Positions 6,911-13,023 of a stretch of 13,023 bases of DNA are shown piece by piece. The position numbers and the translations under genes were made by a program. The stretch spans positions 1 through 13,023 of the forward strand of contig JAEZLY010000314.1 in the NCBI GenBank assembly GCA_023414985.1, given 5' to 3'. The notes below the pieces were generated by a model, which ran no database searches, had not been told where the DNA came from, and saw only the letters and a program-made list of their open reading frames with translations. Position 1 is the first letter of the stretch; each line of letters opens with the position of its first letter. This stretch comes from Bacillota bacterium. Its GTDB lineage: Bacteria > Bacillota > Clostridia > Lachnospirales > Lachnospiraceae.

Positions 6911-6933
6911 TGCATCTGTGGCATCAGGATGCA
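6911..6933. repeat. GCATC repeat cluster in the divergent control region
   Basis: Three copies of GCATC lie within 21 bases: direct at 6912-6916 and 6921-6925, inverted (GATGC) at 6928-6932. The last two form the perfect dyad GCATCAGGATGC (6921-6932), and TGCATC/GATGCA bracket the whole. It lies between the divergent hydrolase and mannosidase genes, upstream of the mannosidase -35 box. It could be an operator for a sugar-responsive regulator, which is not encoded in the window. Confidence 0.4.
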
Positions 6934-6946
6934 TTTAGGCAGTTCT

Positions 6947-6977
6947 TTGATAAAAAATGACAAATTTGTAGTATAAA
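6947..6977 (+). promoter_or_regulatory. Promoter of the beta-mannosidase with internal palindrome
   Basis: TTGATA (6947-6952) is a good -35 box. TATAAA (6972-6977) lies 19 bases on, or TAGTAT (6969-6974) 16 bases on. Between them is the perfect 10-bp palindrome ACAAATTTGT (6960-6969). A protein bound there would block RNA polymerase, so this is a plausible repressor site. The transcript would start near 6984, which excludes the ATG at 6982 and supports the start at 7069. Confidence 0.5.
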
Positions 6978-7068
6978 TTTCATGGTACTTTTTGATAATA
7001 TAGATACTGAGAACAGGGACGTCAAAGAACGTTTTACAGATAAAATTCAACAAAAGGAGAATGAGAGT

Positions 7069-9543
7069 ATGCTTCATGAAACATTAAATGGCACTTGGAA
7101 AATGAGGGAGCTAAGTCAGAACCACTGGCTGGATGCCAGGATTCCCGGCTCCGTCATGTCAACTCTGCTGGAACATGGCAAAGCACCGGACCCCCATTAT
7201 CGACTGAATGAGTATGAAGTAAGGGAACTGTTCCGGAAGGATTATGAATTCTTAAGGGAATTTACTGTTTCCGGGGAGCTTTTTGCTAAGGATAGGATAG
7301 AACTTCTTTGCTTTGGTTTGGATACACTGGCAGAAGTCTATATCAATGATATCCTGTTGGCAAAGACCAATAATATGCATCGTACCTGGAGATTTGACTG
7401 CAAGTCCATTTTAAATAAGGGAGTCAATCAGATTCGAATTGTATTTCGTGCCCCGATTACGTATATAGAAAGCTATGAACCCGATGAGCATAAAGAAATC
7501 AGCTATATTGCTGCAGGAGCTATGCGTGGAAACCAATATTTAAGAAAAGCCCATTGTATGTTTGGTTGGGATTGGGGTGCTCAGCTGCCGGATGCAGGAA
7601 TCTGGCGTGACATCGAGCTGATTGGCTACAGTGAAGGAAGAATAGAGGAGGTAGAGATTCTCCAAAACCATGGTAAAAATAAGGTTGAGCTGAAGATTAA
7701 TACAGAGCTTCAACTGTTAGGAAAGGGAAGCTACACCCTGGAATATACCCTGACGACCCCACAGCATAAGGAATTCACTTATCGTAAAGAAGTGAACGGA
7801 AGCAGCAATGAGCTTTCTATTGATGTAGAACAACCTCAGCTTTGGTGGCCGAACGGTTACGGTGAACAGCCGCTCTATCAGCTGTCGGTGATTCTGAAGA
7901 ATTCTAAGGAACAGCTCAATCATAAAGAATTTACCTTGGGCTTACGAACCATGACAGTCAGTCAGGAGAAGGATGAATGGGGATCAGAATTTGCGTTCAT
8001 GGTGAATGGTGTAAAGATATTTGCCAAGGGTGCGGATTACATTCCTGAGGATCTGGTATATTCCAGAATCACGAGGGACGGGATACAATACCTGCTGGAC
8101 AGCTGCGTCAGAGCTAATTTTAACTGCATCAGAGTATGGGGCGGGGGTTATTATCCCTCCGATACTTTCTTCGAGATCTGTGATCAGCTGGGTCTCGTGG
8201 TATGGCAGGATCTGATGTATGCCTGCAATGTATATGACGTGACTGAGGATTTTGAGAAGAATATCATCGAGGAGACCAAAGATAATGTAAAGCGGATCAG
8301 GCATCATGCTTCCCTTGGTCTGTGGTGCGGCAACAATGAGCTTGAATCAGCCTGGTGCGAATGGCCTGATTTTCAGCCGCATTCGGCACAGTTGAGGGCT
8401 GATTATATCAAGCAGTTTGAATATATCTTACCCAAAGCAGTGAAGGAATCGGATCATGCTACCTTCTTCTGGCCCTCCTCCCCGTCCTCGGGCGGCTGCT
8501 TCGATAACCCGGTGGATGAGAACCGCGGAGACACTCATTATTGGGCTGTATGGCATGGTTTAAAGCCCTTTGAGGATTATCGTAATTATTACTTTAGATT
8601 CTGCTCCGAGTTTGGCTTCCAATCCTTCCCGTCCATCAAGACGGTAAATACTTATACGGAGGAGGAAGATCGTAATATTTTCTCCCGTGTAATGGAAAGC
8701 CATCAGAAAAATGATGCCGCGAACGGAAAGATGCTTTATTACCTCTCAGAGAATTTCTTATATCCGCAGGACTTTGACAGTCTGCTTTATGTGACACAGA
8801 TCCTTCAGGGAGTTGCAATCAAGTTCGGGGTGGAGCATTGGAGAAGGCACCGCGGACGTTGCATGGGTGCTGTCTACTGGCAGCTGAATGATGATTGGCC
8901 GGTTGCTTCCTGGGCAAGTATTGACTATTTTGGACGCTGGAAGGCACTGCATTACATGGCTAAGAATTTCTTTGCACCGGTTGCCGGAACCATTGCCAGA
9001 TCCAATACAACGATTGAAGCTCATATCCAGAATGAGAGTATGGCTGATCAGAAATGCAGGGTGGTAATGACGCTTCGCAAAATGGACTTTACGGTTCTGA
9101 AACAGGATACCTTCGAAGCTTCGGTACCTGCTCTGACAGCAGTCAAGCTTGGTGAGATTGATTACGGTGAGTTAGTTGAAGGGTTAGAAGAGAAGGTATA
9201 TGTCGAGGCGGTATTTACGGATGAGGCCGGCAATCAAAGTACTGAGGTAGAGATATTCGTACGCTTCAAGCATCTTGATCTGGAACCCGCTGAAATAAAG
9301 GTTAATGTCACGGAGGAACAGGAAGAGTATGTGCTGGAGGTTTCCTCGGATCGTCTGGCCTGCTTTGTGGAGCTGGATTTTGAAGACGCGGATGCGATAT
9401 TCAGCGATAATTATTTCTATCTGGCAAGCGGTAATCCAAAGATCGTCAGACTAAACAAAGCTGATCAGCAGGGTACTCTGCTCAGTGACGCAGAAGACTT
9501 AAAAAGCAGGTTAAGGATTCGTTCCCTCAGGGACACCTACTAA
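7069..9543 (+). CDS. Beta-mannosidase, glycoside hydrolase family 2
   Basis: Hydrolyses terminal beta-mannose from mannooligosaccharides, probably in the cytoplasm because there is no signal peptide. I chose the ATG at 7069, with AGGAGA eight bases upstream and the typical opening MLHETLNGTWKMRE. An upstream in-frame ATG at 6982 adds 29 residues but has no ribosome binding site and sits at the promoter. The 824 residues match GH2 mannosidases. In order: sugar-binding jelly roll (about 5-185; PGSVMSTLLEHGKAPDPHYRLNE and RKAHCMFGWDWGAQLPDAGIWRDI), immunoglobulin-like domain (about 190-300; QLWWPNGYGEQPLY), TIM barrel (about 305-650) and carboxyl beta domains. The acid/base is Glu424 in WCGNNELESAW and the nucleophile Glu514 in CSEFGFQSFPS. 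It diverges from the hydrolase-ROK kinase pair. Confidence 0.96.
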   Translation: MLHETLNGTWKMRELSQNHWLDARIPGSVMSTLLEHGKAPDPHYRLNEYEVRELFRKDYEFLREFTVSGELFAKDRIELLCFGLDTLAEVYINDILLAKTNNMHRTWRFDCKSILNKGVNQIRIVFRAPITYIESYEPDEHKEISYIAAGAMRGNQYLRKAHCMFGWDWGAQLPDAGIWRDIELIGYSEGRIEEVEILQNHGKNKVELKINTELQLLGKGSYTLEYTLTTPQHKEFTYRKEVNGSSNELSIDVEQPQLWWPNGYGEQPLYQLSVILKNSKEQLNHKEFTLGLRTMTVSQEKDEWGSEFAFMVNGVKIFAKGADYIPEDLVYSRITRDGIQYLLDSCVRANFNCIRVWGGGYYPSDTFFEICDQLGLVVWQDLMYACNVYDVTEDFEKNIIEETKDNVKRIRHHASLGLWCGNNELESAWCEWPDFQPHSAQLRADYIKQFEYILPKAVKESDHATFFWPSSPSSGGCFDNPVDENRGDTHYWAVWHGLKPFEDYRNYYFRFCSEFGFQSFPSIKTVNTYTEEEDRNIFSRVMESHQKNDAANGKMLYYLSENFLYPQDFDSLLYVTQILQGVAIKFGVEHWRRHRGRCMGAVYWQLNDDWPVASWASIDYFGRWKALHYMAKNFFAPVAGTIARSNTTIEAHIQNESMADQKCRVVMTLRKMDFTVLKQDTFEASVPALTAVKLGEIDYGELVEGLEEKVYVEAVFTDEAGNQSTEVEIFVRFKHLDLEPAEIKVNVTEEQEEYVLEVSSDRLACFVELDFEDADAIFSDNYFYLASGNPKIVRLNKADQQGTLLSDAEDLKSRLRIRSLRDTY

Positions 9544-9587
9544 ACCTGTGTTCCGAATTACCGGAAATTAAAGTTTCAACACTGGTG

Positions 9588-9616
9588 CGTCAGAAAATAG
9601 ATACGTTATTCTGACG
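9588..9616. repeat. Hairpin downstream of the mannosidase
   Basis: CGTCAGAA (9588-9595) pairs perfectly with TTCTGACG (9609-9616) around a 13-base loop. No T-run follows directly (GAATGATC), so it is not a standard terminator. It may protect the 3' end of the message, or be incidental. Confidence 0.4.
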
Positions 9617-9676
9617 GAATGATCTGATAGAACCTTTTTATTCTGTAGGTAAGTATGACGAACTATCTTATAAGAT

Positions 9677-9716
9677 AAAATAAGAAGGCTGTACGGTTCT
9701 GACCGTACAGCCTTTC
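9677..9716. terminator. Bidirectional terminator between mannosidase and nrdR
   Basis: A perfect 11-bp stem, GGCTGTACGGT (9687-9697) with ACCGTACAGCC (9702-9712), has the loop TCTG. On the plus side TTTCTG follows. On the minus side the sequence reads TTCTTATTTTATC, which is more U-rich. The hairpin therefore serves the convergent nrdR transcript at least as well as the mannosidase transcript. Confidence 0.88.
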
Positions 9717-9741
9717 TGAATCGATATCGATAGAAATAAGT

Positions 9742-10203
9742 TTAGTGCTTATCTGTGTCAAGGATTTTCTTCAATTCCTCCATAAAGGTACTGACGTCCT
9801 TAAACTCGCGGTATACAGAAGCGAATCGGACATAGGCTACCGGATCTAAATCCTTAAGCTTATCCATTAAAATCTCGCCGATGACATGGCTGGGGATTTC
9901 CTTATCTTCCCGATTGAAGATGATATTTTCTACCTCGTCTACCAGTGCGGTAATCTGGTCTACGGATATTGGTCTCTTATGGCAGGAACGGAAGACACCG
10001 GCCTCGATCTTGGAACGGTCATAGGGTTCACGGTTATTGTCCTTCTTTATTACAACCAGCGGAATGGTCTCCACTTTCTCGTAGGTCGTAAATCTACGCT
10101 GGCACTCATCACACTGGCGGCGTCTTCTGATAGAATTGTTATCATCGGCCGGTCTTGAATCTATAACTCTGGTATTGTCCTTACCACAAAACGGGCATTT
10201 CAT
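9742..10203 (-). CDS. nrdR: Transcriptional repressor NrdR
   Basis: Zinc- and nucleotide-dependent repressor of ribonucleotide reductase genes. The 153 residues match the family. The amino-terminal zinc ribbon has CPFC (C3, C6) and CDEC (C31, C34), with the hallmark DSRPADDNNSIRRRRQC and RRFTTYEKVE. An ATP-cone domain follows (about 49-139; VIKKDNNREPYDRSKIEAGV, HVIGEILMDKLKDLDPVAYVRFASVYREF). The start is the ATG at 10203 with AGGAGG eight bases upstream. It has its own promoter in the 138-base gap after ylmC and ends at a shared terminator. No ribonucleotide reductase gene is in the window. Confidence 0.98.
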   Translation of the reverse strand: MKCPFCGKDNTRVIDSRPADDNNSIRRRRQCDECQRRFTTYEKVETIPLVVIKKDNNREPYDRSKIEAGVFRSCHKRPISVDQITALVDEVENIIFNREDKEIPSHVIGEILMDKLKDLDPVAYVRFASVYREFKDVSTFMEELKKILDTDKH

Positions 10204-10279
10204 AGTAATATCCTCCTAATCAATCGTCATCAATCTATGTCTTTTTAAGAACATTCTGACAAATCCTTGATACACCTTG

Positions 10280-10308
10280 ATTATATTGAAGTTTATCCAA
10301 ACGGTCAA
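10280..10308 (-). promoter_or_regulatory. Promoter of nrdR
   Basis: On the minus strand TTGACC (10308-10303), a 17-base spacer and TATAAT (10285-10280) form a near-consensus vegetative promoter. Two CCTTGAT copies (plus 10265-10271 and 10275-10281), ten bases apart, lie over and just past the -10 box. Confidence 0.75.
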
Positions 10309-10318
10309 GAAAATTATT

Positions 10319-10334
10319 ACACAATATATCAAAA
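10319..10334. promoter_or_regulatory. Partial NrdR-box-like sequence upstream of nrdR
   Basis: ACACAATATAT (10319-10329) matches the left part of the NrdR box as I remember it (roughly ACAC-A/T-ATATAT-A/T-GTGT), but the right half (CAAAA) does not. It lies 10 bases upstream of the nrdR -35 box. NrdR sites usually come in pairs about three helical turns apart, and I see no second box. It may be a relic or weak autoregulatory site. Confidence 0.25.
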
Positions 10335-10341
10335 TCTGAGA

Positions 10342-10599
10342 TTATCCGATTTTTACCAAACATTTTTCTAAGTCCACATCGACTAAGATGATATCTATCC
10401 CAATTTGTTTGATATGATTCCTGCTGATCACATATTCGTGGTCCCTGCCGAGAATACCCCAAACCTTACACGGGCCGGGAATTATGATATGCGTAATACA
10501 GCCGGTGCAGATATCAATTTCCACATCGCATACATAGCCGAGACGCACGCAATCCCTGCAGTTAATCACTTCTTTTTCCCGTAGTTCACAAAAGCGCAT
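10342..10599 (-). CDS. YlmC/YmxH-family sporulation protein (PRC-barrel)
   Basis: Small 85-residue protein of the YlmC/YmxH family, common in spore-formers. I chose the ATG at 10599 because the protein begins MRFCELREKEVINCRDC, the typical family opening, with GGGTGG four bases upstream. A longer in-frame reading to 10797 runs through the repeat element and is not credible. Conserved features include RLGYVCDVEIDICTGCITHIIIPG (PRC-barrel strands), KVWGILGRDHEYVISRNHIKQIGIDIILVDVD and four Cys in the first half. Its biochemical role is unknown. It precedes nrdR on the same strand, a pairing I recall from many Clostridia, where sigG is often just upstream. Confidence 0.9.
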   Translation of the reverse strand: MRFCELREKEVINCRDCVRLGYVCDVEIDICTGCITHIIIPGPCKVWGILGRDHEYVISRNHIKQIGIDIILVDVDLEKCLVKIG

Positions 10600-10626
10600 A
10601 TGACCACCCGTAAGCTTTCTTGGTTT

Positions 10627-10634
10627 ATTATATG
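10627..10634 (-). promoter_or_regulatory. Candidate -10 element of ylmC
   Basis: On the minus strand CATATAAT (10634-10627) contains TATAAT and also fits the CATAnnnT form of a sigma-E -10 box. An ATA triplet lies 18 bases upstream, slightly farther than usual for sigma-E, and there is no good TTGACA-like -35. The controlling sigma factor cannot be decided. Confidence 0.35.
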
Positions 10635-10671
10635 CTGTCTTGTGTGAAATTCTATCCTGGAATTGCCATAG

Positions 10672-10700
10672 GTGACAAAAAAAATCTGATATGGTATAAT
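10672..10700 (+). promoter_or_regulatory. Strong extended -10 promoter of the membrane-protein gene
   Basis: GTGACA (10672-10677), a 17-base spacer and TATAAT (10695-10700), preceded by TG one base upstream (TGGTATAAT), make a near-ideal promoter. The transcript would start near 10707 and carry about 110 bases of leader containing the palindromic element. A second TGGTATAAT at 10782-10790 lacks a matching -35. Confidence 0.65.
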
Positions 10701-10790
10701 ATCGGCAGATATTATACCAGTGCCGAACGAAGTGAGTGCACATCCTGGCACGAAGTGCCATACCATGTACGCTAGCGGACATGGTATAAT
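10692..10790. repeat. Palindromic MITE/REP-like element
   Basis: Three nested dyads fill this stretch. TGGTATAATATC (10692-10703) pairs with GATATTATACCA (10708-10719) around GGCA. TGGCAC (10746-10751) pairs with GTGCCA (10755-10760) around GAA. ATACCATGT (10760-10768) pairs with ACATGGTAT (10779-10787) around a CGCTAGCG core. ATTATACCA (10711-10719) and TGGTATAAT (10782-10790) also form terminal inverted repeats of an 80-bp unit. The TGGTATAAT direct copies bounding 10692-10790 could be a target duplication or part of the design. No protein is encoded. Confidence 0.6.
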
Positions 10791-10819
10791 TAACCATATT
10801 TTATGAGGAGGTAATGGAA

Positions 10820-11515
10820 ATGTTTCTGGCAATAGAAAATTTTTTGCAAAGCGGAGTATTGCTGAACTGGATCGCACCGATCTTGGGTACGGTTGTCGGA
10901 GCAATCGCTGTAAAATTACTGATAGACAGATATAAAAGCAAGTCAGTGATCAGTATCATCAATGTGGCCAATAACCGATTCATTGATGCAATCAGGCCCT
11001 TCTTTATTGAAGAAATTGAGATTGATATGAAGGTAGTCATTAATATCAGAAATGCCATCAAAAGAGAATACTGCGCAGATGATGATATGATTTATACAAT
11101 CGAACAGCTGGAAGAACAGATTATCCTGGATATCTCGGAGACAAAATATCTTTCCGAGGAGCGGAAGAAGCAGCTGATACATAATGTGTATGCGAAGTTT
11201 GATAATTTCAAGACTGAGACTGATACTGATATCATGGAGGAACAGACGGAGCTGATTAAATATGAGATCAATAAGCTGAGAACAAATAATTATTACTTGG
11301 CAATTATCTCTGTGATAATCATAGTTATGGCGATTATTTTGCTGATAAGCTATTTCTATACACTAAATTTTAATAATCTATACTGGCTGATCATTATCCT
11401 TCCCCTGGTTCTGTTCATCGCTGAGATGATCACGGAGAACATTCTCCAGAATAATAAGATCAAGAAGGGCTTAGAACGGTACCAGATTGAAAAAAACGAA
11501 GTAAAAGTAGGCTAA
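10820..11515 (+). CDS. Unrecognised membrane protein with three predicted helices
   Basis: I do not recognise this family. The start at the ATG 10820 puts GAGGAGG (10805-10811) eight bases upstream; the ATG at 10814 is only two bases from it. The 231 residues show one helix near the amino end (about 14-36, LLNWIAPILGTVVGAIAVKLL), a hydrophilic and acidic domain of about 120 residues (37-155, with EEIEIDMKVVINIRNAI and a helical EQLEEQ/EERKKQ stretch), then two closely spaced helices (about 158-180 and 187-207) and a charged tail. No enzymatic motif is seen. The gene stands alone between a palindromic element and a large inverted-repeat element, with its own promoter. It may be a membrane-anchored helical protein of accessory origin; the function is open. 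Confidence 0.7.
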   Translation: MFLAIENFLQSGVLLNWIAPILGTVVGAIAVKLLIDRYKSKSVISIINVANNRFIDAIRPFFIEEIEIDMKVVINIRNAIKREYCADDDMIYTIEQLEEQIILDISETKYLSEERKKQLIHNVYAKFDNFKTETDTDIMEEQTELIKYEINKLRTNNYYLAIISVIIIVMAIILLISYFYTLNFNNLYWLIIILPLVLFIAEMITENILQNNKIKKGLERYQIEKNEVKVG

Positions 11516-11522
11516 AACGAGG

Positions 11523-11846
11523 AATACGGCACCCGTTGAAGGGGCCGCAATAAAATGGAATAGAATAGCTAGGGCTAAGATTATTAGACATCCCTCACAC
11601 ACAGGTTGCCGGACATCCAGCTGCTTTGTAAGCCATAATCAAACAACAAAGTTTGTTTGTTATTGTCTTACAAAATCAGCAAGCTGTTCGGCAAACAGTG
11701 CATTTACGCGAAAGCAAAGGTGAACAATGCGAACGCGCACGCGAACCTGATAGCGAGTTTACGAGCTAATCAGGTTAGGGATATCTAATATCCTAACCCT
11801 AGCTATATTGATTATTTGCAGCAGCCCCTTTAGCAGGAACCGTATT
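11523..11846. repeat. Large nested inverted-repeat element filling the intergenic region
   Basis: Imperfect arms of about 70 bases lie at 11523-11595 and 11777-11846, anchored by AATACGG/CCGTATT, AAGGGGC/GCCCCTT, ATAGCTAGGG/CCCTAGCTAT and ATCCCT/AGGGAT. Between them sit further hairpins. TTGCCG...TTTGTAAG (11606-11632) pairs with CTTACAAA...CGGCAA (11667-11694), with CAAACAA/TTGTTTG inside. GCATT (11700-11704) pairs with AATGC (11726-11730). AACCTGAT (11744-11751) pairs with ATCAGGTT (11769-11776). The right end continues into TATTTTTCTG, so on the plus strand it may also terminate the upstream gene. It could be a MITE-like mobile repeat or a structured RNA. No open frame or clear target duplication is seen. 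Confidence 0.8.
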
Positions 11847-11853
11847 TTTCTGT

Positions 11854-13023
11854 TTATCTGGTTTCCGGTAATAACTTTACCACATTATACTGGGAGTTTA
11901 CGACCAGCCATAACTGAGGTTCGTATACCATGACATTCCATATCCCGATGCCTAACAATTCGTAATCCTTGACTAAGGTTAATGTGGCATTATAGCTCCT
12001 GGCATCGGTGAACCATACGATATGCTGTACCGGGAATCCTACACTGTACTGGGAATAATTGAAGTATGGAGTCTGGGAAACGATATCGAATTGAATCTGG
12101 GCGTTCACATCATGGGCTAAGCTTAAGGCTGCATCAATGGTTAAGGAATTGGCTACTGTTTTTCCGGGGAGAAAAGGAAGCGGCCAATCGTATGCAATGG
12201 CCGGTACTCCGACTACGAATTTATCCCGTGGCACACTGGTGACCGCGTAATCCACGAAGGTTTTGAGTTCCTCGATAGAGCTGACGGGAGCCGGAGGATT
12301 TTTGTTCGTTCCCCAGATTAATTCCAGAAAGATGAGACCGTTTACTGCTTTGCTGAGAGTAGAATAGTCGATCTGATCAAAAGTGATGATTCCATTTTCG
12401 CTCTTGATATTCGTATTGATTGTGACAAAGACCAGAAAACCAGCTGCCATTAGGACAGCAGAGGCCCTGTTGACGAAATTTTCATATAGGGTCAGATTCG
12501 CGGCACTTATGAAGTTGAATACGATATTAACCCCCGAATAGCCTTTGGAAGTCATGATATCCAGCAGATTTTCAATTTGTCTGTTCTGATAATCCACATT
12601 GAGCAGCAATTCATAGGAGACCTCGAGATCAGGCTCCCCTTGGGCTGACAGGGTACTAAACATGAGAAGAGTAAGGGTATCATATTCCTTGGCCAATCCA
12701 TTGATTTCAGAATCATCATAATAGGAGATGATTTCTCCTTTACCCAAAGCTCTATAATTAAATACGGACAGATAGGTCAGGCTCGGTAGGGTTTTCTTTA
12801 ATAGATCTTTGTTGATAAAGGGATAACAAAAGCCGATGGTCGAGAGAGTACCGACTGTATTGTAGCTGATCGTAAGTACTTCTCCCGGGTAAATATACTC
12901 TCTTGTGGCAAGAAAGGAATTATTCCTAAGTATCTGCATGACGGATACGCCGTAAGCGTCAGCGATTCCTACTAAAGTATCCCCTTCCTGAACCGTATGC
13001 GTCTGCACCGGATAAACAATAAC
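11854..13023 (-). CDS. LysM plus GH18-like spore-wall protein, apparently catalytically inactive (5' end cut)
   Basis: The minus-strand frame is open to the window edge (VIVYPVQTHTVQEGDTL...). The GTG at 13008 is internal and has no ribosome binding site, so the true start lies beyond the window. There are 389 visible residues. One LysM peptidoglycan-binding domain fills about residues 7-54 (HTVQEGDTLVGIADAYGVSVMQILRNN...YPGEVLTI). A GH18 barrel follows, as in YaaH/SleL-type spore cortex glycosidases: VFNYRALGKGEI, GYSGVNIVFNF, VGVPAIAYDWPLPF and GIGIWNVMVYEPQLWLVV. The family's catalytic segment is usually GVNIDFE; here it reads GVNIVFN (about 165-171), losing both the Asp and the proton-donor Glu. 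The protein probably binds rather than cuts glycan. Sporulation association is inferred from the family and from sigG nearby. Confidence 0.88.
   Translation of the reverse strand, partial: VIVYPVQTHTVQEGDTLVGIADAYGVSVMQILRNNSFLATREYIYPGEVLTISYNTVGTLSTIGFCYPFINKDLLKKTLPSLTYLSVFNYRALGKGEIISYYDDSEINGLAKEYDTLTLLMFSTLSAQGEPDLEVSYELLLNVDYQNRQIENLLDIMTSKGYSGVNIVFNFISAANLTLYENFVNRASAVLMAAGFLVFVTINTNIKSENGIITFDQIDYSTLSKAVNGLIFLELIWGTNKNPPAPVSSIEELKTFVDYAVTSVPRDKFVVGVPAIAYDWPLPFLPGKTVANSLTIDAALSLAHDVNAQIQFDIVSQTPYFNYSQYSVGFPVQHIVWFTDARSYNATLTLVKDYELLGIGIWNVMVYEPQLWLVVNSQYNVVKLLPETR

Noticed and set aside
6982..7068. ATG at 6982 as the start of the beta-mannosidase
   Set aside because: It has no ribosome binding site and sits at the predicted transcription start; the extra 29 residues are charged and unlike the family, whereas the ATG at 7069 has AGGAGA at ideal spacing.
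9720..9731. Palindrome ATCGATATCGAT near the nrdR end
   Set aside because: It is a short, simple dyad located after the terminator with no gene start nearby; there is nothing to tie it to a function.
10600..10797. Longer amino terminus of the YlmC protein reaching into the repeat element
   Set aside because: The YlmC family starts at the MRFCEL motif, and the extension translates palindromic DNA.
10692..11846. CRISPR array or insertion sequence
   Set aside because: The repeats are inverted and not regularly spaced, and no transposase or cas gene is present.

Overview
The window looks like chromosomal DNA from a spore-forming, low-to-moderate GC anaerobe of the Clostridia, most likely a member of Lachnospiraceae. 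This is an inference from four things: a canonical forespore sigma factor sigma-G, a YlmC/YmxH-type sporulation protein beside NrdR, a LysM plus GH18-type protein like those of spore coats, and strong GGAGG-type ribosome binding sites with TATAAT promoters.

Layout. Bases 2-772 (+) are the nearly complete sigma-G gene, ended by a 13-bp hairpin. Bases 1083-3987 (+) form an Agr-type peptide quorum-sensing operon in the order sensor kinase (AgrC-like), LytTR response regulator (AgrA-like), processing protease (AgrB-like), pro-peptide (AgrD-like), closed by a strong terminator. Bases 4326-4931 (+), behind their own promoter, encode an intact ABC-ATPase-like protein that has lost essentially every nucleotide-binding motif. 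Bases 5061-6850 (-) encode a ROK sugar kinase (fructokinase/mannokinase type) and an alpha/beta hydrolase. A GH2 beta-mannosidase (7069-9543, +) diverges from them across a 218-bp control region. Together these three form a small mannoside-utilisation cluster without a transporter in view. A shared terminator separates the mannosidase from nrdR (9742-10203, -) and ylmC/ymxH (10342-10599, -).

From about 10670 the character changes. A strong promoter leads into a palindromic repeat (10692-10790) and then an unrecognised three-helix membrane protein (10820-11515, +). Almost the entire next intergenic space (11523-11846) is one large nested inverted-repeat structure. The window ends inside a LysM/GH18-like gene (-) whose GH18 active-site motif has lost its catalytic acid.

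How the genes work together. The AgrB/AgrD pair would make and release a cyclic peptide, and AgrC/AgrA would sense it and regulate transcription, probably of this operon itself. The mannosidase, kinase and hydrolase would process mannose-containing oligosaccharides inside the cell. NrdR would repress ribonucleotide reductase genes elsewhere. The sporulation genes at both edges (sigG, ylmC, LysM/GH18) suggest that the middle is an accessory stretch within, or an inversion of, a sporulation-linked region. The points most worth a second look are the motif-less ABC protein, the long-tailed AgrD, the giant structured element and the probably inactive GH18 protein.
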